From contig DASRND010000032.1 of assembly GCA_035647615.1 (NCBI GenBank), forward strand, positions 186,001 to 250,000: DNA of 64,000 nucleotides, given 5' to 3'. The position numbers were made by a program, and so were the translations under genes. Of this stretch, positions 8,069 through 17,053 are shown one piece after another (position 1 is the stretch's first letter; each line of letters opens with the position of its first letter). The notes beneath the pieces are model-generated. The model was not told the DNA's origin. It did not search any database and saw only the letters and a program-made list of their open reading frames with translations. This stretch comes from Bacteroidales bacterium (GTDB lineage Bacteria > Bacteroidota > Bacteroidia > Bacteroidales > 4484-276).

Positions 8069-10279
8069 TTATTCTATCACCAGGCGGCGGGTGGTAAGCC
8101 CGGCCTCGGTTTTTATCTGAATAAAATACATTCCTGCTTTGAGCGCAGCGGTATTAATATTTACGAAAGTATTATTCACCACAAGTTTTTGCAGAAGCTG
8201 TCCTGTAATGCTTACAACGGCAACTGATTCAATGGTTGAATTGCTGATCACATTTACCTGGTCGTTCGCCGGATTTGGATAAATCCGTAGAACTGAACTC
8301 TGTTGCTTATCGCCGATGCCGGTGACGATGGCATTAAACTCAGAGGTTTCACTCGTTAAAAACTCCCCGCCATCTTTAATTATTACACCGTCGGAGTCGG
8401 TAAGTTTGTAATATCCGTCACCATGGTTGCAGCACATTCCGTCGCCGTATGAATCGTACATAACAAAAGCGTAGCAGGCGCCTTCTTCAATTTCAAAAGT
8501 TTCATTGTAAACGGTATTGTTGCCATAGCCACTTCCCGAAAACAACATGGTTCCTGCGTTGTCGAAAAGTTTCCATGAAGTTTCGTAGCCAGAGTTGTCA
8601 GTTTTAAACTCCAGATTGATGGTGAGGGAGGTGGAAACTGGTGGGATAAATTCTGCAGAACCTGTGTTGTTGTCCGGGTTTTCGTCTTCCTCGCCATTGG
8701 GCAAACTTACCACCACATTCACTGTATTGTTTGCTTCAGGAATAAAACTGATGGTGGACAGCTCAACGGGTTCCCGCATCAGGGGATCCAGGTTACCACT
8801 CCATTGGTACGTTTCAATTGTACCTTCGTTGATGCTGTAGTCGATTTGCAAAGAAGTGAGCATTTGATTGCCTCTGTTTTCGATGATCACTTTAGCTTCC
8901 ACCTCGTTACCACAAACGATTTCCGGAACAATTACCTGTGACACACTGGCGTCGTTCTCGTTATTAAGTCCGGTGAGTATCGGGATAGCACTTGTTCCAC
9001 TTTCGATTTCCTGGGTAGTTTCGGTAACAAACGCCACCAGCGAGAAATTGGCAAGGCTAACAATCACACCATTATAGGCTGCAGGGATGGTGTAGGTATA
9101 GTTGAGATCGATAAAACTGCCGGTAGATGTGGTAGTAATTTCTTCGCCCCACTGTCCGGTGATAAGATGCCGCAGCATGTGTTGGTGTGAGTAGTTGCCA
9201 TTGGGCAGCATAAAGTCGGGGTTGAAGTTAGCTCCGCCATTTTGTGGGCCTTCCACATTGCTTTCGAGCAGTGCTATATTGATAAAGTTAGTAGTTTCGG
9301 GGCTGTCGCCGGTATAGTAAATTTCGACGTGTACGTTGAGTTCGTTGGTGTTCACGTCGAGGGTAGCCTCGGCACCTAGATTCACATAAGAAATTTCGCT
9401 GAGCACCGTATCGGTAGCAGTACCCCAGTTGGGACGGCTCATAGCAGTCCCGGAGCCTTGTGACAAACCACTGAAGAGATGGCGGTTGACAGTTGCTGCC
9501 GGATAACCCACCAGGCCAGTCTGGGCAACAAGTGCATCACCAAATGGTGTTCTGAAGTCGGGCTCGCTTGCGTTGGGAGCAGCAAAGCTGCCCTGGTGTA
9601 TGTTGATGGGGAAGAAATCGTCGGGATGCTCCAGCATTATTTCATGCGCCACACGATGGCCATCAGGGCAAAAAACACAATGTATTCCGGTATAATCTTC
9701 AAGCACCACTTTGCGATTTTCCGGATCGGTGCTAACGATGGTAGGCTCGGGGCCAGTGGGGCAATCTTTGGGCTGGCAGCCGGCATTGAGGATAGGTTGG
9801 ATGACGGCTTGTGGATTGGGGATGGGATAGATGTCCCGGTTGATAATCTGATGATTGGGAGCAATGAGTATTACGGTGGGATAGGCCGGAATACCGTAGG
9901 CAGCGCACACCGCATTTCCGCTACCCTCGATGCCGCTCACAGTAGGATATTCCACGCCAAACTGCTCATCGAAGGCAATACATTGTGCATCGGTGTTATT
10001 GAAGTCCATTGCGATAAAAAACACATCGCCGGAGTTACAGCCAAAGTTGATGTAAGCGGCATTGATATGTGGAGCAGACTGCTGGCAGGGGCCGCAGGTG
10101 GTAAAAAAGAAGTCGATAAGCACATGCTGTCCGCCATCCAGGATATCGAACAGGTTGATTACATCGCCTTCTACGGTAGTCACGGTAAAGTCGACGGCCT
10201 CGTAAAGCGGTGTCTGGGCTTTCATCTGTGTGCAAACCCCGATTATTACAAGTAAAATAAAGAGTAGCTTTTTCATCAA
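8069..10279 (-). CDS. T9SS-exported protein with redoxin and Omp28-like domains
   Basis: A 736-residue secreted protein. It has a signal peptide (MMKKLLFILLVIIGVCTQMKA). A TlpA/redoxin-like domain follows with a CGPC active site at Cys62-Cys65. A second domain begins with RKVVLEDYTGIHCVFCPDGH (Cys201-Cys204), as in Omp28-type outer membrane proteins. The middle is rich in beta-strand domains. The last 75 or so residues (RIYPNPANDQVNVIS to TRRLVIE) form a type A T9SS sorting domain, so the protein should cross the outer membrane and be released or anchored at the surface. Two thioredoxin-like Cys pairs in one exported chain suggest extracellular disulfide chemistry, but no activity is established. 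Confidence 0.85.
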   Translation of the reverse strand: MMKKLLFILLVIIGVCTQMKAQTPLYEAVDFTVTTVEGDVINLFDILDGGQHVLIDFFFTTCGPCQQSAPHINAAYINFGCNSGDVFFIAMDFNNTDAQCIAFDEQFGVEYPTVSGIEGSGNAVCAAYGIPAYPTVILIAPNHQIINRDIYPIPNPQAVIQPILNAGCQPKDCPTGPEPTIVSTDPENRKVVLEDYTGIHCVFCPDGHRVAHEIMLEHPDDFFPINIHQGSFAAPNASEPDFRTPFGDALVAQTGLVGYPAATVNRHLFSGLSQGSGTAMSRPNWGTATDTVLSEISYVNLGAEATLDVNTNELNVHVEIYYTGDSPETTNFINIALLESNVEGPQNGGANFNPDFMLPNGNYSHQHMLRHLITGQWGEEITTTSTGSFIDLNYTYTIPAAYNGVIVSLANFSLVAFVTETTQEIESGTSAIPILTGLNNENDASVSQVIVPEIVCGNEVEAKVIIENRGNQMLTSLQIDYSINEGTIETYQWSGNLDPLMREPVELSTISFIPEANNTVNVVVSLPNGEEDENPDNNTGSAEFIPPVSTSLTINLEFKTDNSGYETSWKLFDNAGTMLFSGSGYGNNTVYNETFEIEEGACYAFVMYDSYGDGMCCNHGDGYYKLTDSDGVIIKDGGEFLTSETSEFNAIVTGIGDKQQSSVLRIYPNPANDQVNVISNSTIESVAVVSITGQLLQKLVVNNTFVNINTAALKAGMYFIQIKTEAGLTTRRLVIE

Positions 10280-10581
10280 AATAGTAGGTTTAGTAAATAA
10301 TAATTATCAAAAATAATTTAATATTCACAGGTAATCAGAAACTTGATGGAAATCGCTTCAAGAAAATCTACGAATTTCTTACAAGTTACACTTGATCATT
10401 TATCAACTAGAATTTAAATGAATCACAAACACATTTGAATCACTGTGAGCTGTTTCGGTAAGTCGGAATTAATTTCATCAAAAATAAAAAATATTTGGTT
10501 TGTTCACTGTTTACTGCAGAAATTATTATAGGTTTGTAACACAATTCAAATTCATGTAGAAATAAATTAATTTTTAAACCT
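10280..10581. other. Divergent intergenic region
   Basis: About 300 bp, AT-rich, between the divergent starts of the T9SS protein gene and the lipocalin-like lipoprotein gene. It must hold both promoters. I see no repeat, no hairpin and no clean TAnnTTTG match that I would call. Confidence 0.4.
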
Positions 10582-11082
10582 ATGAAAAATTTACGTTTAA
10601 TTTCCTTTGCAATGCTGCTGCTGCTTATGGGTGGCTTGGTAACCTTTTCATCCTGTAAAAAAGATGATGATGATTCGCCGTCAAAAACCAAGATGATCTC
10701 CGGCAAGAAGTTTTTTGCCAAGGCTATGAAGATCGAACCTGGCGTTTCCACACCAGGGGGCGTCACCATTACCGATCTCTATCCGTTTTTGCTGGATTGT
10801 GTAAAAGACAATTACACCACTTTTAGCGAAAACGGAACTTTTATCGATGATGAAGGCGCCACCAAGTGTGAACCTGGTGATCCGCAAACTATAAATGGCA
10901 CATGGGAATTTATGAACGATGAAACGCAGCTTAAACAGACTTATGGCAATGAGTATCAAATTTATAATATTGTTGAACTCACCAATAGTGTGCTGAAATT
11001 ATCCTTTTCTCAACTTGAAGACTTTGAATTTGGCGATGGAGAGCAGCTTTATAAAGTAACTCTTGAATTTGAGGCACGGTAG
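10582..11082 (+). CDS. Lipocalin-like lipoprotein
   Basis: A 166-residue lipoprotein. The signal MKNLRLISFAMLLLLMGGLV ends in TFSSC, a lipobox, giving an acylated Cys at residue 25. It is followed by the Lys/Asp-rich stretch KKDDDDS common in Bacteroidota lipoproteins. The mature part is short and beta-rich with a GTWEFMNDETQL motif near residue 112, as in the lipocalin-like domains of this phylum. The protein is likely outer-membrane attached. No ligand or enzymatic function is apparent. It is followed 64 bp downstream by an LPP20-like lipoprotein gene in the same direction. Confidence 0.65.
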   Translation: MKNLRLISFAMLLLLMGGLVTFSSCKKDDDDSPSKTKMISGKKFFAKAMKIEPGVSTPGGVTITDLYPFLLDCVKDNYTTFSENGTFIDDEGATKCEPGDPQTINGTWEFMNDETQLKQTYGNEYQIYNIVELTNSVLKLSFSQLEDFEFGDGEQLYKVTLEFEAR

Positions 11083-11145
11083 AATTTTTAATCAAATCGT
11101 TTGATAAATCTATTCTGATATCTTTAACCTAATAATTTAACTTTC

Positions 11146-11730
11146 ATGAAAAAAAATGTTTATAGTTCATTATTAATGATGGCACTGGTTGCTATGATAG
11201 CCATGCCCATGATGCAAAGCTGCAAATCGTCGAAGAAGGCCTCCAAACCTGCGGGCGAAGAAGCCATTTCGATGTACTGCTCAGGTCCTGAATATTTCAG
11301 CGACAGCAAGTACTTCAGAGCCAATAATGTGGGCGAAAGTACAAACCAAAGCTTGGCCAAGAAAAAAGCCATGAGCAATGTCCGTCTGGATTTGGCTTCC
11401 GCAATCGAGACACGCGTAAAAGCTGTTATCGACAATTATTTTTCGAGCTACACCACGGAAGCGGGCATCGAAGACCGCGTGCGCTACGAAGGTTTGTCGC
11501 GCGAGGTGGTCAACCAGGAGCTTACTGGTATCCGCACTATTTGCGAGCAATTCACCAAAACCAAAGAGGGCACCTACAAAGCTTATGTAGCTGTTGAACT
11601 GGCCGGCGATGAAATCCTCAATGGCATGCAAAAACGTATCGCCGACGACGAAAAACTCAAAATCGACTTCCAGTATGAGAAGTTCAAAAAAGAGTTTGAA
11701 AAGGAGATGGATAATTTTAAAAAGCAATAA
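11146..11730 (+). CDS. LPP20-like lipoprotein
   Basis: A 194-residue lipoprotein with signal MKKNVYSSLLMMALVAMIAM ending in PMMQSC (acylated Cys26) and a Lys/Ser-rich linker. The core (residues 55-165) has the pattern of LPP20-type proteins: SLAKKKAMSNVRLDLASAI, then a helical-strand region, then a strand (GTYKAYVAVEL) typical of the family. The last 30 residues are highly charged and predicted helical (FKKEFEKEMDNFKK). LPP20-like domains occur in outer-membrane accessory proteins and bacterial adhesins, but no biochemical function is known for this one. A terminator hairpin follows. Confidence 0.6.
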   Translation: MKKNVYSSLLMMALVAMIAMPMMQSCKSSKKASKPAGEEAISMYCSGPEYFSDSKYFRANNVGESTNQSLAKKKAMSNVRLDLASAIETRVKAVIDNYFSSYTTEAGIEDRVRYEGLSREVVNQELTGIRTICEQFTKTKEGTYKAYVAVELAGDEILNGMQKRIADDEKLKIDFQYEKFKKEFEKEMDNFKKQ

Positions 11731-11745
11731 TTTTCTTTCATCATC

Positions 11746-11800
11746 ACTGCCTTGACATGCCGACCTGTGCAAGGACGGCTGTCAGGGCAGTTTTGTTTTT
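11746..11800 (+). terminator. Rho-independent terminator after the LPP20-like gene
   Basis: A long interrupted stem (ACTGCC, TGACA, GCCG against CGGC, TGTCA, GGGCAGT) is followed by TTTGTTTTT. It lies only 16 bp after the stop and directly before the next gene, so it probably attenuates or ends the upstream transcript. Confidence 0.7.
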
Positions 11801-11806
11801 ATTAAA

Positions 11807-12808
11807 ATGAAAAAACTGCTGCTTTTCGTTGCGTTTGTTGGCTCAGGGTTTTTGCTGTGGGGTCAAGCGCCCGACAAGCAGCAGGTGGAGCGAGCCTATG
11901 AATCGTTTCAAAAAAACTTTCGCTCCGGGCAGCAGCCTGATCAACCTTCCAATCGGTTTCGTGGTAGCGTAGTGCCGTTGCAGCCTATGGTTTCACTGCC
12001 GGCATGGTTTTTTACACCTGCTGCCGCATCACAATATATCGGCATTTCCGATGCTCTGCCCGACAGCACCACAGCTCACCAGCAAGCTATTATGCGGGCT
12101 TTGGCAGTGGCCGCTTTCGCTAATGGGTGCACTGTAAAAAACATCAGCGACAATTATTATATCGATCATGGAGGACGGAAGACCCTGGGTAAATTCAACT
12201 CGTTTACCAGCCTCACTTCTCGCGGAGAATTAAACTATGAAGTTTTACAAACTTTTATAAGCGCCAACGGCGAGGCTATTGTGCTGCTGCAGGTAAGCTA
12301 CAACGATACTGGCACGACACCGATAGAGAGTCATCTGGAGCTTTTTCAATCGGAGACAGACGACAACCTCCTGACCCGATTGACGTTCGACATCTCTACC
12401 GACACCATGCAAAAGCTTCCGGCGCAAGCCTCGTGGTTGCTCAAAGAAAATGATACGCGATCCGACATCAGTTCGATTCTCGACAATGTGCCACAGGTAC
12501 TTCCAATGGCGCGCTACCGCTATTGCAGTGACATCCAGCTTCCTGAACCTACGGCCGACGAATATACTTTTGATCTTACCAACGGCTTGTGGTATGGCTA
12601 TATCAATGCGCTGGCAGTTAATCTGGAACAGATGCAGGTTTTTAGCTCACAGGTAAAATACCTCGACGAAGATTCTAATAACCAGTTTCAGAATCTGACA
12701 AGAATCGTTTACCACGAAAAGATTGCTTTTGATCTTCACGGAGTCACCATCAGCAACAATCATTTAAGCTTGATTTTGGAGAAAACCAATGCTTCTGCAT
12801 CTTTCTGA
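11807..12808 (+). CDS. Secreted protein with an LPP20-like segment
   Basis: A 333-residue exported protein with signal MKKLLLFVAFVGSGFLLWGQ and no lipobox. Residues 65-105 (LPAWFFTPAAASQYIGISDA, then TTAHQQAIMRALAVAAFANG) follow the pattern of LPP20-like domains, in which a residue string just after Trp or Tyr leads into an Ala-rich helix. The rest is beta-strand-rich with no motif I recognise. It sits between an LPP20-like lipoprotein gene and the large transglutaminase-like gene in the same direction, so the three may act together in the envelope. The function is unknown. Confidence 0.55.
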   Translation: MKKLLLFVAFVGSGFLLWGQAPDKQQVERAYESFQKNFRSGQQPDQPSNRFRGSVVPLQPMVSLPAWFFTPAAASQYIGISDALPDSTTAHQQAIMRALAVAAFANGCTVKNISDNYYIDHGGRKTLGKFNSFTSLTSRGELNYEVLQTFISANGEAIVLLQVSYNDTGTTPIESHLELFQSETDDNLLTRLTFDISTDTMQKLPAQASWLLKENDTRSDISSILDNVPQVLPMARYRYCSDIQLPEPTADEYTFDLTNGLWYGYINALAVNLEQMQVFSSQVKYLDEDSNNQFQNLTRIVYHEKIAFDLHGVTISNNHLSLILEKTNASASF

Positions 12809-12825
12809 TCATGATGTAAAACCAT

Positions 12826-12833
12826 TAATTTTG
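12826..12833 (+). promoter_or_regulatory. Candidate -7 element for the 884-residue protein gene
   Basis: TAATTTTG matches the Bacteroidota -7 consensus TAnnTTTG. A TTTC about 20 bp upstream is a partial -33 match. The element lies 26 bp before the start codon. Confidence 0.4.
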
Positions 12834-12858
12834 TTGTCACAACTAAAAAAACCTTGCG

Positions 12859-15513
12859 ATGAAAACAAAAATTTTATATCCAGCTTTTCTTTGTCTTTTG
12901 ATGGCATCGACAGCCTGCCCTTTGCGGGCACAGACATTTGAAGAATATAAGCGTCAGCAGCAGGAGCAGATGCAGCAATACAAACAGGAACAGGCTCAAC
13001 AGCTTGCCGCAATGGCGGCGCAATTTACCGAATACGTAAATCAGCAGGATGCTGCTTACAGCAATTATCTAAAGCAGCGGTGGGAGGAATTTCAGGCGTT
13101 TCGTGGGGTGGCACCTCCGCAGGATCCTAAGCCCGAAGAAGCGCCCGTTTATACGCCAGATCAGCGCCCGGAGCCTCCCCGATCCATTCCCGTTAAGGTT
13201 CCTGAAGACATCAAAAAGGAGCCTGGAACGCCCCAGTTTATCAAGCCGCGCATCGTAAAGCCGGAGCCGCCAAAATCTGATTTGCCTCAGATCGACTATA
13301 TGTTTTACGGCGTACCTGTGATGCTCTCTTATGATGCAGCCATTGCCGGAGCTGACGTGGCAATACCCATCAATGAAAACGCCGTGGCTACTTATTTCGA
13401 TCGGATGAGCCAGACCAACTACAACCAGTTGCTTTCGCAGATTTACGCATACAGCGAGATGATGAATCTCAATGACTGGGGAACTTATATGCTTACCAAA
13501 AAGTTGGCAGAGCAGCTTACCAGCGACGTCAACAACCAGCGACTCCTCACCTGGTATTTGCTCGTGCGCGCCGGCTACAAAGCAAAAGTGGCTTTCGCCG
13601 ATAATCAGATATTTCTGCTGTTGCCCATAAGCAATGAGGTGTATGATGTGAGTTATTTCACCATCAACAACCAAAAATTTTATCTGATGGATGCTGCGGC
13701 GACCACTGTTTTTACCTACGGAAAAGATTATCCGGAATCGCAAAAAACCATTAGCCTCGATCTTGAGCGTGCCGTTGATCCGGGTACAAAACCCAAGGAA
13801 CGCATCATCAATTTTTCGTACGACGGCCAATCCTACAATCTCCCGCTTAGCTACAACCAGCACGCTATCGACTTTTATACCGACATTCCATTGGCTGAAA
13901 TGCGGATCTATTTTGATGCCATGGTTTCGCCCGAAGCCAAAACGTCGATAGCAGCAGCTTTTGCACCGATTATTCAGGGGCTTGATGAGCTGCAGGCCGT
14001 GTCTTTGTTATTGCATTTTGTGCAAACGGGCTTTGCCTACCAAACCGACGATGAGCAGTTTGGACACGAGAAGTTTTTCTTTGCCGAAGAGGTGTTTTAT
14101 TATCCCTATTGCGATTGCGAAGATCGCTCGGTACTTTTCGCCTATCTCGTAAAAAGTCTGGTGGGATTGGAAGTTGTCGGGTTGAATTATCCCGGTCACA
14201 TGGCCGTGGCGGTAAATTTTTCTCAACACGTCGATGGCAATTATGTGATGGTTGACGATAAAAAGTTCGTGGTAGCCGATCCCACTTATATCAATGCTCC
14301 TGTTGGTTTGGCCATGCCTGAATTTGCTGGTGTATTACCCGTGGTAATTCCCATTAACAGCAGCTTCTTTATCGGTCAGCAGAATGATGCGTTGTGGCAG
14401 GAGGTGCTTGCTGCAGGCGGAAACCGTGGAGACAACAAGCATGATATGATTCTCAATAGCGATGGATCGCAACTGGTGGCAGGATATTTTGCGCAGACGT
14501 TTCGCATGGGTGTTGTCCAGGTTGAAGCCGGCGGGCAGCCTGCAATGTTTGTCATGAAAACTGATAAAGATCACCAGCCGCTTTGGTTTAGCTGCAGCCA
14601 AGGTGCCGGTATGGCCATGGCTACCGGCCTTACCACTGACGATAGAAACAACATTTACGTGGCAGGAACTTATGGTGGTGAGATGGAGATAGAAGGGCAC
14701 AACATCAATAGCAACCCGGATGCAGCGGACGTTTTCGTAGCTGCCTATACACCGACCGGTAAATTGAAGTGGTTGCAAAAGGCCAACATCGATACGGCAA
14801 ACCTGCAAGGCGTCGCAACAAATCAGAGGCTCTCTTATTTAATTCGTTTTAACAAAGAAGGTAAAGCAATTGGTAATGAAGTTTTTCCGGGCACCAGCGA
14901 TTTTGACAACTTTGGCATTTTTATAACCGATGCAGGAGAGGTAGCCGTGACCGGAGTTTTTGGCGAAACCACCGGAATGAACATCGCCACCGCTTCTTAT
15001 GCTTCCATCACCGACTTTAATGCCGTGCAGGCACTCAAAAGCGAAAACGACCGACTGATCGATGAGCGATACGAAAAAACCATTGCAGGATTATTTGCAG
15101 TGGTAACGGTGGTGCAGAATAAAGGTATGGTGATTCCAGGAATTCAGGCACAAGAAGCTATCGATAAATATAACCCGGGGTTCAAAAGTAAGAATCCGCA
15201 GATTTATAAAATGATTTCCAGAATTCAATTTATCGAAAACCAGCAGGGCATCATCACGCTGAAAACCGATAACGGGAAAGATATTACTATAGATATGATG
15301 CGCGTGAGCAATGATGCCCGCCTCAAAGTGGTGATGCTCGATTCGGGTGATGCACGTCTCGATGTGCTCTCGGGTATCAAGGTGGGAAAAGCCATCTGGT
15401 GGTACAATTTGAATAACATCATGCTTTACAAAGCCAGCGGCGACCTGCTGTTCGACTACGACAGAGACCATGCGCAGGCGCGCAAAAATTTGAAAAAGGA
15501 TATTTTGTATTAA
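12859..15513 (+). CDS. Secreted transglutaminase-like protein with coiled-coil and propeller-like repeats
   Basis: An 884-residue exported protein. After the signal peptide (MKTKILYPAFLCLLMASTAC then PLRAQ) comes a Gln-rich, probably coiled-coil segment (residues 25-80) and a Pro-rich linker. The centre looks like a transglutaminase/papain-like core. YCDCEDRSVLFAYLVKSL supplies Cys420 (Cys418 is the alternative), GHMAVAV supplies His447 and VVADPTY supplies Asp474, with spacing fitting a Cys-His-Asp triad. The C-terminal part has strand repeats like SBBP/propeller proteins (TDDRNNIYVAGTYGGEMEIE). It could be a protease, amidase or cross-linking enzyme. No T9SS sorting domain is seen at the C terminus. 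The assignment is inferred from motif spacing. Confidence 0.6.
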   Translation: MKTKILYPAFLCLLMASTACPLRAQTFEEYKRQQQEQMQQYKQEQAQQLAAMAAQFTEYVNQQDAAYSNYLKQRWEEFQAFRGVAPPQDPKPEEAPVYTPDQRPEPPRSIPVKVPEDIKKEPGTPQFIKPRIVKPEPPKSDLPQIDYMFYGVPVMLSYDAAIAGADVAIPINENAVATYFDRMSQTNYNQLLSQIYAYSEMMNLNDWGTYMLTKKLAEQLTSDVNNQRLLTWYLLVRAGYKAKVAFADNQIFLLLPISNEVYDVSYFTINNQKFYLMDAAATTVFTYGKDYPESQKTISLDLERAVDPGTKPKERIINFSYDGQSYNLPLSYNQHAIDFYTDIPLAEMRIYFDAMVSPEAKTSIAAAFAPIIQGLDELQAVSLLLHFVQTGFAYQTDDEQFGHEKFFFAEEVFYYPYCDCEDRSVLFAYLVKSLVGLEVVGLNYPGHMAVAVNFSQHVDGNYVMVDDKKFVVADPTYINAPVGLAMPEFAGVLPVVIPINSSFFIGQQNDALWQEVLAAGGNRGDNKHDMILNSDGSQLVAGYFAQTFRMGVVQVEAGGQPAMFVMKTDKDHQPLWFSCSQGAGMAMATGLTTDDRNNIYVAGTYGGEMEIEGHNINSNPDAADVFVAAYTPTGKLKWLQKANIDTANLQGVATNQRLSYLIRFNKEGKAIGNEVFPGTSDFDNFGIFITDAGEVAVTGVFGETTGMNIATASYASITDFNAVQALKSENDRLIDERYEKTIAGLFAVVTVVQNKGMVIPGIQAQEAIDKYNPGFKSKNPQIYKMISRIQFIENQQGIITLKTDNGKDITIDMMRVSNDARLKVVMLDSGDARLDVLSGIKVGKAIWWYNLNNIMLYKASGDLLFDYDRDHAQARKNLKKDILY

Positions 15514-15596
15514 GGATCGTTGTGGTGAGAAAATCAGAAATTACCGCTTAGATACAGATTTATCACAGCTATCAAACAGCGAAACCGATTTAGGAG

Positions 15597-15667
15597 GAAC
15601 CGGATGTGGGAAAACCGCTCGTTTGGGTCTGTGGGGGAGTGGCAAGGTAACGAGCCGCTCTACCCGG
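15597..15667 (+). mobile_element. Orphan group II intron 3' end (domains V and VI)
   Basis: The 33-nt stretch at 15597-15629 can fold like group II intron domain V: GAACC pairing with GGGTC at the base, a two-nucleotide-type bulge, and a GTGG/CCGC upper stem closed by a GAAAA loop. It is followed by a second hairpin (GGGGGAG-TGGC with GCCG-CTC-TACCC) with an unpaired A near its 3' base, as expected of the domain VI branch point, ending in TACCCGG. The usual catalytic AGC triad position reads AAC, so this copy is probably inactive. No intron-encoded reverse transcriptase is nearby. It is either a degraded relic or a fragment left after deletion. Confidence 0.5.
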
Positions 15668-15742
15668 AAAATTAAGAATTGGTTTGATGCGTAAATTAGC
15701 TTGGGTATTTCTTTCTATTATCCGATAAAAAACGTAATGCTA

Positions 15743-17053
15743 TTAAGATGAAAGCTCCCCAAGCTTTTGGCTTAGCGTTTCACGCATCATGCGCAAATTC
15801 TGATATAAATCTTTCCTTAGGTGTAGCTTGATTTGCTGCCGCAGTTTGTCATAAAAGTCATTGATAAACAAAGCGGCTTTGCCCATTAGTGGCAGGGTAA
15901 TTAAATAGGCTGCCGCCCAACCCCAGCTTCCGGTAATCCAGCCAATTGCTGCTGTTTGTAGCAGCGCCATCAGTGGGACGGTGAGCACCCAGGCGCCATA
16001 TTCGGTGGTAGCCCAAAACGCACGATCCCGGATTTTGCGCCGCACCAAAATAGATGGCACCAAAAATCCAATAAAGAAATTTATGGTTCCGTAAAGAAAT
16101 AGTGGCAAAGCGACGATAGCAAGGAGAAGATTCCCAATAAAAGCCAAAGCAGAGCTTTTTCGCGCCACAGCGGCATCCGTCAGATGATGCTGCGCGAGCT
16201 CTTGCCGGTAATTTTCGGTTTTAGCAAAAAGTTGAGTGCCCTCCTCTTTATGTACCTCTTCGTAGCGCTGCAGTTGTTCAGCCAGCAGTTGTCGTTGCCT
16301 TACTTCATCTGCGGCATATTTAGTTTGGGAATTATGATGATCAATTTCGGTGAGCGTGAAAATGCTTTCGTAATGTTCACGGCTCTTGATATTTAGCGTA
16401 AGCGAAAATATGCGCTGCTTTAGCTCGTCGCGCAGGGCTAACATCGCTGTGGTTTCATTTTTACCGTATGCGGCCGCATAATCTTTTATATAAATAGGTT
16501 TTCCAAACTGAACCAACAGCTTGCGGTGGAAACGATAATAATGGCTGTAAAAAAGTCCTACAGGGACGATGGCAATATCCAAAGCAAAATCTTCGCGTTC
16601 GGCAGCCATGAAAGCAATGCGCGGAATAGCTTTTTTGTGTGGAGCCGATTGCCGCCTGAAAGTATGCATGCCCTCGGGAAATAACGCCAGCGCTCGCTTA
16701 TTCTTGAGGACCCGCAGAGCCAGGTCAAACACCTCGTCATTCTTAGTTAGATTGTCTTTGCCGTCGCGGATGCGATAGACAGGGCTGATTTTGAGAAAAT
16801 GCAGTATTTTATTGATAACAGGATTTCCGAAAATATCGGCGCGAGCCAGCCACACAGGTTGGTGCGGCACCGTGAGCAGCACAGCCATGGCATCCATCAG
16901 AGCATTCTGATGATTGGGAGCGAAAATGAGCGCAACATCTCTCGGAATGTTTTCAAGGCCGGATACTGTTATCTTTCGGTGGATCAGTCGGTGCAGCAAG
17001 CGTGCGTGAATGCGCAGCAGGTCGTAGCCCAAAGAGTAGTTTTCATGCTTCAT
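15743..17053 (-). CDS. 1-acyl-glycerol-3-phosphate acyltransferase-like protein (PlsC family)
   Basis: A 436-residue protein with a PlsC acyltransferase domain in its first half: NHQNALMDAM carries the HxxxxD catalytic motif and LFPEGMHTF the acceptor-binding motif. The second half adds two or more hydrophobic segments (about residues 310-390), as in the larger Bacteroidota acyltransferases. It probably acylates lysophosphatidate or another lipid at the inner membrane. I chose the ATG at 17053 because it overlaps the stop of the upstream gene as ATGA, a translational coupling signal. A frame opening further upstream would run into that gene. It forms a two-gene unit with the BASS transporter. 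Confidence 0.85.
   Translation of the reverse strand: MKHENYSLGYDLLRIHARLLHRLIHRKITVSGLENIPRDVALIFAPNHQNALMDAMAVLLTVPHQPVWLARADIFGNPVINKILHFLKISPVYRIRDGKDNLTKNDEVFDLALRVLKNKRALALFPEGMHTFRRQSAPHKKAIPRIAFMAAEREDFALDIAIVPVGLFYSHYYRFHRKLLVQFGKPIYIKDYAAAYGKNETTAMLALRDELKQRIFSLTLNIKSREHYESIFTLTEIDHHNSQTKYAADEVRQRQLLAEQLQRYEEVHKEEGTQLFAKTENYRQELAQHHLTDAAVARKSSALAFIGNLLLAIVALPLFLYGTINFFIGFLVPSILVRRKIRDRAFWATTEYGAWVLTVPLMALLQTAAIGWITGSWGWAAAYLITLPLMGKAALFINDFYDKLRQQIKLHLRKDLYQNLRMMRETLSQKLGELSS

Noticed and set aside
9479..10255. 258-codon plus-strand frame opposite the T9SS gene
   Set aside because: It is the antisense shadow of a gene with clear signal, domain and sorting motifs.
13069..13863. 264-codon minus-strand frame inside the 884-residue gene
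   Set aside because: Antisense shadow of a frame with a signal peptide and catalytic motifs.
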